Positions 11,122 to 23,530 are shown, counted from the first letter of the stretch. The stretch is DNA of 64,000 nt from Narthecium ossifragum (GCA_963920575.1 OY986966.1:17479888-17543887); one strand, 5' to 3'. The notes: a model not told the origin generated them from the sequence alone. A program made the numbers and translations.

Positions 11122-13466
11122 TGTCGCGCCCCGACCCGCGAAAGCCCAACCGGGCCGGGCGACGCGAACCGGAACCTACAAAACGCGGAAAACAAAGCTG
11201 GCGAGGGTTCCCTCTAACCTATTGGTCTCCCTAACAATTCACCAAAGCACCTCCAATTAAAACAACATTAATCAGCAAAACCTCGAACCACAGATTTAAG
11301 AACTCAAAAAGATTTAATATACATATCCTCGGAGAGGGGGGAGTTCAAATACAACATTACTCCCGTAGGAGACTAGCTAACATAGGATAAAAACTGTAAA
11401 GGATCACCACCTCTCAAAGCCCGCTTGGCGCCGCCGCACCGCCAACCAACTGCCCGGTAGGGGCCACAGAGGAAGAACTGACGCCTGCACCTGCAAAACG
11501 CAGCCCGGATAGGTGTGAGCACTAAACTCAGTAGGGATCTACACTACGACACACAGAAGGAAGAGGGAAACGCAACAGTGTCGCCCTCAAGTAGGATCTG
11601 GGTGTATACAGGGGTCCCATAACCCCACCGTGTGTCCCTGAGGCCCAGGGGTAGCACTCCAACACTGGCGACACACAAGCTAAGTAGGCAGCTTCACTAC
11701 TCCCGGGTCAGCACAGCAGGACACCGGCTACACCTCAGCATCCGACTCGAGGTCAACACGACCTCTACAATCATCAAGCAACAAGTGTACCAGTCATCTA
11801 AACCTATCATCGAATTTGACTGGACACCACAATTCAAACCGGGTCCAAACTACCCAACCCCGGTCCTAGGGCTAGGTCCGAGCTTCCAGCCTCGGGACGG
11901 CGACCCAAAGATCACCCACGCCTTAACCAATGCAACTAATGCACACAACAACAATGTATACTATGACATACACAGATAAGAAGCAGAACATGCAACAGTA
12001 TGTCAAGCATCATATAAGTCTACTGGATCACTGCAGCGGTACTACCAACCGCTGCCAGCCGATCCGCAGTGGGTCCCGGCATTACGACGGTACCACGACC
12101 GTCAACCGCGAACTCCTGCAACGGGAAGCAACCCCGAAAACCGCTGATGAACAGTAAATAATATTATATTATATTCCGAAATATAATATTATATTCAAAC
12201 ACCCAAAACCTCTACTTATGGGCTATTTGATCTTGTCGATCCGACATCCAAAAGACGTCGGATTCAAGATCCAACTTAGCCACCAGTAGGTGTATATACT
12301 AGGATCAACATATCCAAAATTCATAATCATCCAACGGTTGGATTAACGGGAAAACGCTAATCAAAAATCGCTAATAAACTAACTTAACAATTAATTTCTG
12401 CAACGCAGCCCTCCAGTAAACAGTTCATAAGAAATCGTAGAAAAATCCTAAAATTACGAAACAAGATGGAATGGAAAGATAACGAAGAGATCTACAACTC
12501 TTATGTTTATCAAAAGCCAAGATCATGTACAAACTGGCCGGAAAACTCGCCGCAAGCCGGCTGTTCTTCAAGAACAGCAGAAAACCAGAAACCCGAGCTT
12601 AATCATGCAATAAACTTACTCAAATCTCAACCAAATAATATGAAACTCATATCAGTAATTCTAACAGGTATAAGGAATCCAACAAAACAAGGATCAACTA
12701 GATAAAACGGCTAGATCTAGAGAAAACCCGAAATAAACATCAGTAGCTATAACCCTACCTAGCTGCGCTTTCCTCGGCTGATTCCCCGCGAATTGATTAC
12801 CAACAAGCCTCCAAATCACTTCAGGGATCTTCCTCTCGTTGTCACAGATCCAACGAGCCTTAGAACGTCGAAAAAGATGGTCGGAGGAGGGAGAACGGAG
12901 GTGAGGAAGGTTGGCTGCCGGAAACAGGGGAAGAAGCAGAGGTTTCGGGAGAAGAAAGAAAGAGGAAGAAGAAAGGAGGAGAAGGAGGAAGAGGAGGGGA
13001 AGAAAAGGAGGGGAAAGGGGGGGGAAAAGGCGGGGGAAGGGGGAAAAAGTGAGGGGAGGGGAGGGAAAGTCATCCCCCTCTGACAGGGGAGAGCGATGGC
13101 CAGCGGTGGCCTTCCTCGCGAAGCAGAAAAGCCACCGACGCGAGTCCGATCGGTCGCTTCAAGGAGCGATCGATCGCTGGCGCCCTGGCTCGATCCCACC
13201 ACCGACTCGTTCACGAGTCCGACCGATCGCTCCAAGGAGCGATCGATCGCTCGCTCGAGGGTCGTCAGCTGCCCAAAGGCAAGCTTCCGCGTGCCCAAGC
13301 TGGGATCTTCCGATCCCGGGTCCACCTAGCCAGTCTAAACAAGCATTAACACAAACAAGGCCGGTGTGTGCACACGCGGGTGTGAAACAAACCAACAATG
13401 CGTAATTTACCAAATTGCCCTTGCGGTCTACAACGAGCCACAGGGATAGAGGGACAGGTCCTCACA
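11122..13466 (-). mobile_element. Solo LTR (2345 bp)
   Basis: Runs from TGTCGCGCC to CCTCACA and is flanked by CATAT on both sides (11117-11121 and 13467-13471), so it is a complete insertion. Length and 5-bp duplication fit a solo LTR of a long-LTR Ty3-type retrotransposon; the lineage is inferred. It holds the shared GCACCTGCAAAACGCAGCCC module (near 11491) and a GATCGATC cluster at 13147-13258. The purine-rich stretch 12880-13070 yields long but meaningless open frames. No gag or pol is present. Confidence 0.85.
13147..13258. repeat. GATCGATC cluster with AGCGATCGATCGCT palindromes
   Basis: Two copies of a unit combine a half site with the 14-bp palindrome AGCGATCGATCGCT. The second unit includes the hairpin GATCGCTCCAAGGAGCGATC (stem of 9, loop of 2). 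It lies in the U3-side part of the solo LTR if the minus strand is sense. Confidence 0.8.
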
Positions 13467-13539
13467 CATATAATCCCTCCAAGCCCCCCCGTGGCCCCCA
13501 ACGACCCCGCGCACTGTCACTAGGAATACGAACAATTAT

Positions 13540-13658
13540 TGAGAAGAGAATATATGTTGGGAATCTTGGAAGGGCATTTTAGTATTAAAAAAAAGTATCA
13601 GGGCCTAAATGTCTTAAGAAAAAGGTATCCGACATTTTGGTCAAATATTCTCTTCTCA
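13540..13658. mobile_element. Short MITE-like inverted repeat element (119 bp)
   Basis: A perfect 14-bp inverted repeat, TGAGAAGAGAATAT (13540-13553) and its complement (13645-13658), brackets about 90 bp of AT-rich sequence. No target duplication is clear, so the class is unknown. Confidence 0.45.
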
Positions 13659-14720
13659 GTGGCCTAAACGCCAATTAACTCTTAAAATTATCACGTGATA
13701 ATAACCAACATACCCTCGTGGGTTTAATTATTTCCATTATTACCCTCCATAATTCGCAATTAAGGCATTATAGGTTTTTGTTTCTTCAATCATTCTTTCC
13801 GTTGTCTTCCGGTGGTATTTTCACCTTTTTGATATGATACAATCCTTAAACTCTATGTTTGTTTGTTTTTTTGCTTGGGATCTGTTATGACTGATCTGTT
13901 ATGACTTATTATTTGGTTATTGTCTCTGAAGGCTTCTACTGCTTTTTACTTTTTAGCTGAAAAGTTGGTAATCATGAACATAAAGATCGATTTCAGTTGG
14001 TGGTAGGGCATTAATCATCTAGACAACTTAGGACATTGTTGTCTTATCCGCCAATCATATTGATGTTTTTAGATTAAGATATGTAAGTGAATGGAGTTCA
14101 ATCGTCTGAGTGTTTATTGGTGTTTGTATTGTGTAAAGTTGTGAGAATTAAGTCTAATGTATCACACTTGGAAAATGTAGTAGGTTATTTGGTGGAATCC
14201 TATGCAAATATGATTTTTGTTTCTGGTTGAAGATGTTTAAATACAAGCTTAAGGTAGTCTATGTTGGTTAGACCCATGTTTGGGGAAAGATGATGCTCAA
14301 AGAAGAGAAATGAAGTGCAAATGTTGACATTTGATGCTCTATTCTATTCTATGACAAGCTTAAGGTAGTCTCTGTTGGCTCTGCTAGGACAATAGGTGTG
14401 ATGCTGCCACACCATTCATTTGTTCAAGAAGTTTGACGAGTACAAGAAGAGTCAACCACACTTCTCTAATTAGCCATTCGAGTGGTTTTAGTGAGGTTTA
14501 AGTTAAAGGCTGTTATTATAGACGCCGAGTGGTGGTGTTTCTCAGAACTAATAATGAATTAATAAGACATTTAAAACACCCAACACATGCTAAAAGTCAT
14601 AGACAAATTAAAACCGTACCAAGGCACGGCCAACGCTAGTTTATTTATAGCTTCCAATTGCTTTTGATAGTTTGAACCATACATATGTATTTGGCTATGT
14701 TTATATATATATTATATAAA
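13659..14720. other. AT-rich intergenic stretch
   Basis: I see no gene, RNA gene or complete element here. Two copies of an AGCTTAAGGTAGTCT-type block (near 14247 and 14356) suggest a small local duplication. ATATTATAT at 14709-14717 is the left candidate target duplication of the next MULE. Confidence 0.4.
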
Positions 14721-15477
14721 GGGGGTGTTCGGCTCACACATGCTTTAACACAAAGTTTGACACAGAAGCTTAGCCCTCCATCTCAGCCTTGATCAAGGAC
14801 TAGGATTAAAACAAAATCTCAGCTCATCCCAACCTCCCCTCTACCAATCCCATCCCAGCCTCCTCTACCGATCCCGATCCCATCCCATCACCCCGACGAC
14901 GCCGCTTTCGCCGCTCTTTCAGGAGCCGGAGAGCACCCTGGCGATCGCGCGGGGGCTGGGCGGGGAGTACGTGCCGGTGTCGCCGGAGGTGGTGGCGGCA
15001 CTGGCGGACGACGAGGCCAACGTGGTGGTTGGTCTCCGGCTAGTGGTGCTTGGCCACATGCGGTAGGTGGTCCTCTCTCGCCTACCCTCCTCTCCTCCCC
15101 GATCCCGGCCTCGTCTCCTCTCCTCCCCGCTACCGGCGTCCTCTCTCGCCTCCTCTCTTCCCCGATCCCGATTTCTCTCCCGCGGTCTCTATCTCTCTCT
15201 CTCGCGTCCCTTCTCCCCCGCGCCCACCCCAGCCGCGCCGCCCTCGACCCGGCCGTCCTCTCCCTCGGCCGCACCACCGCCGCGTCACCCACGACTGCGT
15301 GGCCTCCCCGATCCCAGCCTCGCCTCCTCTCCTCCCCGCTACCGGCATCCTCTCTCACCTCCTCTCCTCTCCTCCGTGATCCCGGGCTTGCCTCTTCTCC
15401 TCTCCTCCTATCACGTCCTCCCGCGGCGCCTCCTCTCCCCTCCTCTCCGACAATGGCTCGTCTCCTCTCCTCTCATA
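14721..15477. repeat. Left terminal inverted repeat of MULE-3
   Basis: Matches in inverted orientation to the region from about 19880 to 20465 plus 23297-23521. The outer 230 bp are AT-moderate; the inner part is very CT-rich. Both arms contain the same possible exon remnant near 14938-15065 (left) and 20338-20465 (right), reading GLGGEYVPVSPEVV on one strand, so a foreign fragment may have been absorbed into the repeat. I do not recognise the protein. Confidence 0.8.
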
Positions 15478-15539
15478 TCTAGTCAAACCATTACCAATGC
15501 TTGTGGATGAAATTCTAGTAGATTGCATAAAAGCTATAG

Positions 15540-16106
15540 ATGTGTCTTGAATTCTTCCTGTTAGTTGCGAGGGATGTCGAATTAAAGTTGGAATTTGTCT
15601 GCTTTGTTCTGATGATCATCCTCGAATTACTAGGGCCATACAACAGTTGGATCAGCTGGACTTTCACCATCGTACTGAATCTTTCTATTTCTCTGGCATT
15701 GTACTCTCTGGTGGTGTTCTACCAAGTCTTCGCTAAGGAGTTGGCACCTCACAAACCTTTGACAAAGTTCTTGTGCATCAAAGCCATTGTCTTCTTCGTC
15801 TCTTGGCAGGTATTCTTCTCCTCCTTTTTTTCACCAACCTATTTCAGATCTTCTTACTATCATGTCATCTTTTGTACTCTTGTTTAGCTCATAGCAGATA
15901 ATGTTCCTGGTATGTGTTATTGGCAGGGCATTATGCTTGAGGCCCTAACTGCTGTAGGAGTTATAAGGTCTCATCACTTCTGGTTGGATGAGGAGCATAT
16001 CCAGGAAGCTCTTCAGAATGCTTTGGTGATTGTGGAGATGGTTGTTTTTGCTGTGATCCAGCAATATGCCTATGATGTTGCCCCCTACGGTGGAGCCAAG
16101 ACCTAG
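15540..16106 (+). pseudogene. Captured fragment of a DUF300/TMEM184 (LAZ1-related) membrane protein gene
   Basis: Two exons read on the plus strand: 15540-15809 and 15927-16106, separated by a 117-bp intron with GT and AG borders (junction SWQ/GIM). The peptide includes LLGPYNSWISWTFTIVLNLS, FAKELAPHKPLTKFLCIKAI and VEMVVFAVIQQYAYDVAPY. These are the C-terminal membrane segments of the plant DUF300 (organic solute transporter alpha/TMEM184-like) family. Only about the last half of a typical protein is present, and the N-terminal membrane helices are missing. The frame ends at TAG but continues in frame as SEKKNE, so the stop is probably secondary. Because the intron is retained, capture was at the DNA level. 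It lies just inside the left inverted repeat of MULE-3, the usual position of pack-MULE cargo. It is unlikely to make a working transporter. Confidence 0.85.
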
Positions 16107-16674
16107 TCTGAGAAGAAAAATGAGTGACATCCTATAGGATGGACACGGTTTTTGTATCTTACTAAAGCATGGATTGCTTCGTATAGTGTATGTCATAAGC
16201 TCATTTTTGTATGAAAAGGGATAGAATTTCTTCGTCCTCATTTTCTCTGTAGAATTTCTTCGTCCTCATTTTTTCTATAGAGGATTCTCTTATCCTGCAG
16301 ATCGTGATGGTTACAATGTATAGCATGAGATAGCCTTATTTAGAGAGAACCGCCTCTACGAGCACATGGTTTTGTTGAGCTACTGACTTCACAAGTCCCA
16401 AGAGAAAGAATACAAGATTTTTCAGGAAAGTTCACAAAAGGAGACGATCCTCAAATATTTTGTTGGCCAAAGGCGAAAGGAGTTCTCATATCAGAGTACC
16501 CAGAAACAACAAAGTTTAATGCTCAACATCCATGAAGAAAGTTAATAAACAGGAAGGTAATGGCCAAAAATTGGACAACATCAATTAGAAATCAGTCTTT
16601 GAGAGGTTGCAATAAAGTCTCGGCCAATGCTTTATTTCCCAGGCAATTACAGATGAAAGGAACCAATGGAGGAA

Positions 16675-17157
16675 TCAATTTGTAGCTGCTGCAACCTGCA
16701 GAGTAACCAGTTACCGATTAGAAAACATAACAAGCTTGGTAAAAAAAATAGACATGAGGAAATCAAATTGGAACGAGTCTCACACCCAAAAAAGGCAGGC
16801 CATATTTGATAATAACCAACAAGGAAAAGCGAGTATGATGTGGCCAAACTGCATTAAGACAACAATGGCATGAGAAGTAAAGCAAATATATTGTTTCGTT
16901 TTCATCCAATAGGTAGTCCACAAGATAGGGGGAGAGACTCTTGCTGAAATAGACATGAGGAAATCAGATCCTCTTCAAGAGAATTGATCATTTCCATGTC
17001 TGATGTAAGAAAAGTCAACACATAATGAAGATTTTCATTAATGGAACTCTAGTTTCAAATAGAAGTGAATTACCTCCTTCTTTCCTTTGTTTCCACTAAA
17101 AAGCTTGAATCCTCCATAAAATAGCAGACCCCATCCGCTTAAACTGGCAAGTACAAA
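16675..17157 (-). pseudogene. Second captured gene fragment (small membrane-like protein, 3' end)
   Basis: On the minus strand, an acceptor precedes an exon at 17157-17074 encoding VLASLSGWGLLFYGGFKLF followed by SGNKGKKE. A GT donor, a 378-bp intron and an AG acceptor lead to a last exon at 16695-16675 encoding VAAATN and a stop. The frame is continuous across the junction, and an AATAAA lies about 45 bp downstream on the same strand (complement of 16630-16635). This looks like the 3' end of a real small protein gene with one hydrophobic segment, which I cannot name. It lies antisense to the DUF300 fragment, between it and the transposase. The upstream exons were not identified, so I read it as a second captured fragment. 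Confidence 0.5.
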
Positions 17158-17234
17158 CTACAAAATAGAGATGTTCATCGATCTAGTAACAGTACATCAA
17201 AGGCAAAAGTGTTGTCTTGGACATCCGCATGTCT

Positions 17235-19649
17235 TTAAGTATCCTCTTGGTCACTAAGCGAGTATTCTGCTTCCGCTTCTACGACTGTGGAAGCAAATAG
17301 ACAAGTAAAAGAAAATGAGAATATTTATCTCGAGTTGACGTCTACACAAATGCACTTGTAACTCACTTACCTTTGTTAGTTTTACTCATTAGATTTTCAG
17401 GACAAGTTCTCTTGTCATGACCTAATTGTTTGCATAAATTACATTTTCGGTTCTTCTTTAATGCCAACTAAGCTGCTTTTCAACCTCCCGGAGTGTATAC
17501 TAGCATCTTTGCCCTTCACATCTTTTTTCCTACCCTTAGTTTGAGAGATGTTCGGATCCGAAAGCAATAGTTGAGATGGCCCAGTAGAATGTAAATCATC
17601 TTTTTCATTACAAACATTGATTGGAGGACGCACATAGGAACAAGCTTGTACGAGCTTCTTGGATAGATCATTCATAGCTTGGATGTAAATTCTGTAACCT
17701 TCGTCTGATGGGGCGACCAAACAAGCCAATTTGGTAGATTCTTGACACATATGACTAAGACTTAATGCCTCGGAATCTTTGTCCCCATCATCATGCACCA
17801 AACTCATCGAATCAATTACCCTAAACTTGTTGGTCTTTTGTCTCCATCGTGGAAGAATAAAATGGTCCGGTATTACATCAATGTCTAGCCGGACAAAAAA
17901 CTTTCAAAATATGTCTACATAATAATCCAACAAACTCAAAGTTTTGGCATTCACACATACCCTCATATGTTTATAGATCCAAACTGACGATGAACTTTTC
18001 AAATTCATGAACTTTTCAAATTCATGAACTTTTGACGTTACCACGAACGATTGAAATCTATCCATATTTCTCATTTCTTCAACCTTGTAATTAAAGGCTT
18101 CACTCATTTCATCCTTGAACTTGTTGTAGACATTTCTAGTGTAAACTTTTGCTGCATGCTTCAACAAAAATTCATTGTCCTTCACAATTCGAAACTTATG
18201 CTCGGACTCATAATCCTCATCACTTTTCCTTTTGACAATCCTCTTCAAGGCTTGCTTGTACTTGACAACAAATTATTTAAGATTTGTCTTAGGAGTAACA
18301 AAAGCATCAAAAAATGAATTGATGCCCTCACTACGTCTGGTTGTATTCATACCGGCAAAGAAGGTGCCGTGATTATAAATAGGTACTCATGAATCACGAA
18401 TATCATACAATTGTTGAAGCCATTCATTGCTTTCTAGCCCATTTTCCTTCATCAATGCCACCCATCTCTTTTCAAAATCCTCTTTCTTATATGTGAACCA
18501 AATACATTTTTTCACCTCCTTCTTGAATTTTGATTTTTTATAGTACACTTGTGTCAACTTTTTCACAAATTTATTTTTAATGTGCCAAAGACATAGACGA
18601 TGACGAGTGTGAGGAAGGACTTTAGCAATTTCTCCTTTCATTGCCAAGTCATGGTATGTGATGATAGCAGTTGGAGGACATCCTCCCATAGCCTCAAGCC
18701 ATGTCTGAAACAACCATATAAATGTCACCTCCGTCTCGTCTTGTAAAAGTGCACATCAAAACTGTATTGACTGCAAGTGGTGGTTTACTCAAGTAAATGG
18801 AGCGAAAGGCATATCATACTTGTTTGTTCGATATGTTGTGTCAAATGTGACTACATCGTCAAAATAATGGTATGCCATGCGAGATCGAGAGTCCACCCAA
18901 AAAAAATTCACTGCCCTGCCAATTTCATCACATTGAACTGCATAGAAAAATTGTGGATTATGTGCTAGTTTGTTCTTAAAGTAAACAAGGACTGATTGTG
19001 CATCACCACCATCTAGCTCTCTATGCCTCACATTCCTCAAGTGATTATCGCAGTATCTATTATCAAAGCCCATGTGCTCGCCACCGAAAATTGAAGCAAC
19101 TTTACAAACATTCAAATTTTCTTTATGAAATGCTTCGGTCAAATCCTTAATTGCTTTGGGCATGTGTCGATTTGACCTCATTTTCATCCTCTTAGATGGA
19201 GTCACTAATTGGTGATTATGGGTGTCATCGAAAACTGCTATTTTCCATTTGCTACTTCATTTGTCATATTTAATACGCAAATGAGCCTTGCATTCACATC
19301 TCACAGTTGAACAATTTCTTAATCTTTTCTTTGTTTCCACTTCCTCATCTTCCTCTATGTCATCATTCTCCTCCACGACACCATCATTCTTAGTCTTGGC
19401 AACATGCTTTCCTTCTTTTGTGCAAACAAATAGCACACTAGTCACTTCATTTGACCGGCTTTGTCCTTTGGATGAAGTTCTAGTACGAATCCAAAAACCA
19501 TTTTGTCGACCATAATCTTCATAATACTTTCGTGCTTCATCAACTCTCGCAAAAGACATCTCACATGATGGTGCTTCTATCTCTTCCACATCATTTAGAA
19601 TTTGAAAATCATCTACTACAAAATTATCTAAATCAACAAGTTCTTCCAT
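17235..19649 (-). pseudogene. FAR1-type MULE transposase, degenerate
   Basis: Order of domains from the start at 19649: a FAR1-type DNA-binding domain (EARKYYEDYGRQNGFWIRTR, then CECKAHLRI), the MULE transposase core (FDTTYRTNKYDMPFAPF; WLEAMGGCPPTAIIT; RLCLWHIKNKF), a SWIM zinc finger and a C-terminal zinc knuckle (CNLCKQLGHDKRTC). The last exon is 17235-17284, after a GT-AG intron. Damage: in-frame TGA codons at about 19254-19256, twice near 18750-18790 and once near 18390, and a TAA near 18276. The SWIM finger CECQNFEFVGLLCRHIL (near 17900-17960) is out of frame with both flanks. The expected catalytic Asp in IITDxDLA reads Tyr (IITYHDLA). This is the MURA gene of MULE-3 and cannot make active protein. 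The domain order also resembles domesticated FAR1/FHY3 genes, but its place between MULE ends argues for transposase. Confidence 0.88.
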
Positions 19650-20465
19650 TGCTTATCCTATAGAAGGAGCAAACAGGATAAGATAATATGACCAATTCTA
19701 ACAACAAATGCAGAATTTAGCACTTAACCTCAAATCAAATATATTGCTAGATTGATATAGTTACAGAAATGCAGAATTTACCTCTTCTTGGAATTTGATA
19801 TTAAGATCGGTATCCAAATCGCCCAAGATTGTTCACCATTTTGTATGCAAGATCCCCAGTAGTCTTCTGGTGATGGAGATGGTTGTGGTTGTTGTCGTGG
19901 GGGCTGGAGGGGTGGCGCGGGAAGGGGGGCGCACATCGTGGGGCGCGGCAGGGGAGGGGCAGCAAGGGGGCACGGTCGGCGAGGCCACGCAGTCGTGGGT
20001 TGCGCGGCGGTGGTGCGGCCGAGGGAGAGGACGGCCAGGTCGAGGGCGGCGTAGCCGGGGTGGGCGCGGGGAAGAAGGGACGAGAGAGGAGAGGAGGCGA
20101 GCCACAGATCGGGATTGGGGAGGAGGCAAGGCCGGGATCGGGGAGGCGAGAGAGGAGGCCGGGATTGGGGAAGAGAGGAGAGGAGACGAGCCGCTGTCGG
20201 AGAGGAGGGGAGAGGAGGCGCCGTGGGAGGACGTGATAGGAGGAGAGGAGAAGAGGCGAGCCCGGGATCAGGGAGGAGAGGAGAGGAGGCGAGGCCAGGA
20301 TCGGAGAGGAGAGGAGGCGAGGCGAGAGAGGACCACCTATCGCATGTGGCCAAGCACAACCAGCCGGAGACCAACCACCCCATTGGCCTCGTCATCCGCC
20401 AGCGCCACCACCACCTCCGGCGACACCGGCACGTACTCCCCGCCCAGCCCCGGCGCTATAGCCAG

Positions 20466-23296
20466 TGTCGCGCCCCGACCCAGAAAACCCATCCAGATCG
20501 GGGGTGAGCAACCTAAAATTGTTAAATCATCAATGGGCGCGGAAAATTTTGACAGATACTCCTCTGTAATTCTTACACAAGGAACTTGTACAGTTTCTCA
20601 TATTTCACGATAAATTCTAATACTTGATCAAGAGGGCATAAATGAGGATTTGCAACTATTATAACTATTACAGACCCAATTTGAACATTTAGATAAACAT
20701 CAATGTCATTGATATCAAAATTAAAAAGTATACAATTGTCCTCAAATACGAATCAATAGTCTTCAAGATTTAACTACATCAAATAAATATAAGATACTGA
20801 ATGAAAGCCCTCAATCTGCCAACAACCTCAAAGTCCACCCGAAGTAGAAGCGCCTCCAAGAACTGATCCGCCGGGGACTACTGAAGTGGAAAGAGTGGCG
20901 CCTGCACCTGCAAAACGCAGCCCGGGTAGGGTGAGCATAAAGCCCAGTAGGGTTCTACTCTACGACACTCTCAAGGAAAGGGGTAAACTGCAACAATGTC
21001 GTCTCCGTCCAATCCTAAGGCAATGAAGAACAAGTCTGAACAAGGGTCACACATAATCAAGCGCCCCTCTACAGATTAGGGAAGGACAAGGGGCAAGTGC
21101 ACCTCCCGTGCACTCCCACCTCTACAACCCTTAACAGGATAACATCCACTTCCCTTAGCGATTGACGCAGAGAACGACACGACCTCTATACCTCAATACC
21201 ATAAATCAAATGAGTATATATAGGTTGCAACCTCGATCAACACAAGATCATATGCACACAATCTCGCCCTAGTCCTCCTACCCATACCTCGGTCCTAGAG
21301 CTAGATCCGAGCTACCCGAGCCCTCGGATCGGCGATCGAGCCCCATCGCCCGCGCCTAGTTTAATGCTTCTAATGCATACAACTTGCATGAGCCTAATCA
21401 AACAATTAGGCCTAGGTGTTTCTACATGTCGATTCATCAATCACATGTCCAACAAGGTATAGCATACCTATAAGATAGGTTAGCATTCAAGAATAAACAA
21501 AGCCAAGTACAGCATTCACATATCCCAATTGTGCATAATCATTCAACACATACAAAAGGGCACACTTTCGGCCCAATTAAATCTAAACATTCCCAAGGGC
21601 ATCACTCCCTTGGTTAATCTCACAAAAGAAATAGAAACAGGCACACCGCCGGCCCTATGCATGAACAAGGTACAAGAGGACGCAAATGGATAATTAGCAA
21701 GTGATCATAAGCATAAGCACATTGACATTAACAATAGGTCACAGGATTTGTACAGAGGAAGGAACATGCTACTCTATTATACAATTGACATGCTTGCAAT
21801 ACTTATGCCAAACTCATAGAGAACTGGAGCAATGATCAATCGACAGCCTGACATTTGGCAACAACCGTATAGCACTTCCATGATGACTTAAGAACACTCA
21901 ATGGGAAGAAGAAGAAAAGAGAAGGAAGGGGGTATCAGCCACAAGGATGAAAACGTAGTTCTCCTCTCTACGGGGTGTAGCAGCAGCTGGAAGGGGAACT
22001 GAGAGTTCTCCCCAGTTGATCCTAAGCCCCCCTCGAGCAGTTCATGGCAGCTTGGGAGAAACAGACAGGACACAGGGGAGAGGAAGATAGCATCCCTCCG
22101 ATTCCTAAATTAGCATGCACATCAACGGAACAACAGAGGGAGGGAGAACATCCAAATCAGTGAGGAACTTAGCATGTAGCCACACCATGGCAGGAAGGGA
22201 AGAGAAGAACACCAGCTACAAGCCACGATCAACAGAAGAGAAGGGAACAGAAATCCGAATCCGAAAGCAAGGAGACAGGGAGAACCAAACACCTCACGAA
22301 AACCAATCGATCACAACACCTCGATCAATCCTAGTCAGCAGGGGAGAACCAGAGCAACAATGCATACAAGGGGGAGAGAAAGAAGACTCTGAAAATCGAT
22401 AGGACTGAACCACGGCAGCAAGAGAGGGGGAATGAGGAAGAAAACAGGGAGGGAAGCAGGACATGACTCGACATTAGGATCAATAGCATAGCATCTGCGA
22501 GGAGATAAAACCACATCGGCGTCCATCAAAACCAGAAGTGGGGAAGAAAGCTCATCATGACTCCACGGCTAATACACAGACCCAAGCAATAGCAATAAGG
22601 AGAAGAGAAGAGCATCGAAGGGAATCCAAGAAAACAACACGGTAAAAGCCAGGAAATCCAAGAACAGAGCATCACAATCCTACGCTAGCATGCTTCAATC
22701 CATACCCTAGAGGCCAAATCAACGATTTGGGTAGGAATCCCTACCTCTCGGTGTCGAGGTCAAGTCTTTCCTCTTCTTCTCCGGCTACAGCAATCGTCGC
22801 CGCCAAGGTCTCCGTCGTTGCCACCAACGTTTCCGTCGCCGCCGCCAACGTAGCCAAGTTCCCCGCCGTCAGAGAGAAGAACCCCGCAGCCGCGTCTCTC
22901 GCCTCCGATCGTGATCTCTCCCTCTCCTTAGCCGTCGCGTCGTGACCCAAGCGGCTCTCGCGGAAGGGGGATGAATAGTAGGGCTAGGTTTTAAATAATT
23001 AGGTTGCTTAAGTCCATGGCCGTTCGATCATCATCAAGTTGATCATAGCCGTTTAGATTTAGATCTACTTGATCAACCCCGATCTTCAGATCCAGGGCAC
23101 TCCTATGGGTCTACTCTAGCACATATATCATTACAAGGCCGTGTGTGCACTACGCGTGTGAAACCAACTTCGCCAAGGGTAATTTACCAAATTACCCCCG
23201 GAGCCGCAACGATCAAAGGAGATCGCGAAGCAAGGCCAACAAAGCCAGACCCTCGACCTACATGGTTGGACTGGATTGGAGGTACGGGTCCTCACA
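20466..23296 (-). mobile_element. Solo LTR nested in the right inverted repeat of MULE-3 (2831 bp)
   Basis: Runs from TGTCGCGCC to CCTCACA, flanked by GCCAG on both sides (20461-20465 and 23297-23301). Joining the flanks restores the MULE inverted repeat, which proves the insertion site. It shares the CCTGCACCTGCAAAACGCAG module (near 20910) and the ends with the LTRs at 11122, 29715 and 48802. The GATCGATC cluster is weak here; only loose GATCAT and GATCTTC blocks lie at 23020-23100. It has no gag or pol. Confidence 0.88.
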
Positions 23297-23530
23297 GCCA
23301 GGGTGCTCTCTGGCTCCTGGAAGAGCGGCGGAAGCGGCGTCGCTGGGGTGATGGGATGGGATCGGGATCGGTAGAGAGGAGGCTGGGATGGGATTGGTAG
23401 AGGGGAGGCAGGGATGGGCTGGGATTTTGTTTTAATCCTAGCCCTTGATCAAGGCTGAGATGGAGGGCTAAGCTTCTGTGTCAAACTTTGTGTTAAAGCA
23501 TGTGTGAGCCGAACGTCTCCCATATTATAT

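Larger units (their letters stand above)
14721..23521. mobile_element. MULE-3: large Mutator-like element with transposase and captured gene fragments
   Basis: The ends share GTTCGGCTCACACATGCTTT as terminal inverted repeats. These run about 0.75 kb on each side, with the right arm split by the solo LTR at 20466-23296. A 9-bp direct repeat ATATTATAT flanks the element (14709-14717 and 23522-23530), with three extra A residues between the left copy and the conserved end. Inside, left to right, are a DUF300-family gene fragment (plus), a second captured fragment (minus) and a degenerate FAR1-type transposase (minus). Without the LTR the element is about 6.0 kb. The transposase is broken, so it would need another source to move. 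Confidence 0.88.

Noticed and set aside
12816..13405. Several 80-170 codon frames in the solo LTR at 11122 (and 31441-31822)
   Set aside because: Purine-rich LTR sequence; Lys/Glu/Gly- or Ser/Phe/Pro-rich peptides without motifs, not conserved between the two LTR copies.
14888..15510. Frames in the left inverted repeat of MULE-3 (and 19778-20613 on the right)
   Set aside because: CT-rich repeat; the arms give different breaks in frame. Only the short GLGGEYVPVSPEVV segment is worth a check.
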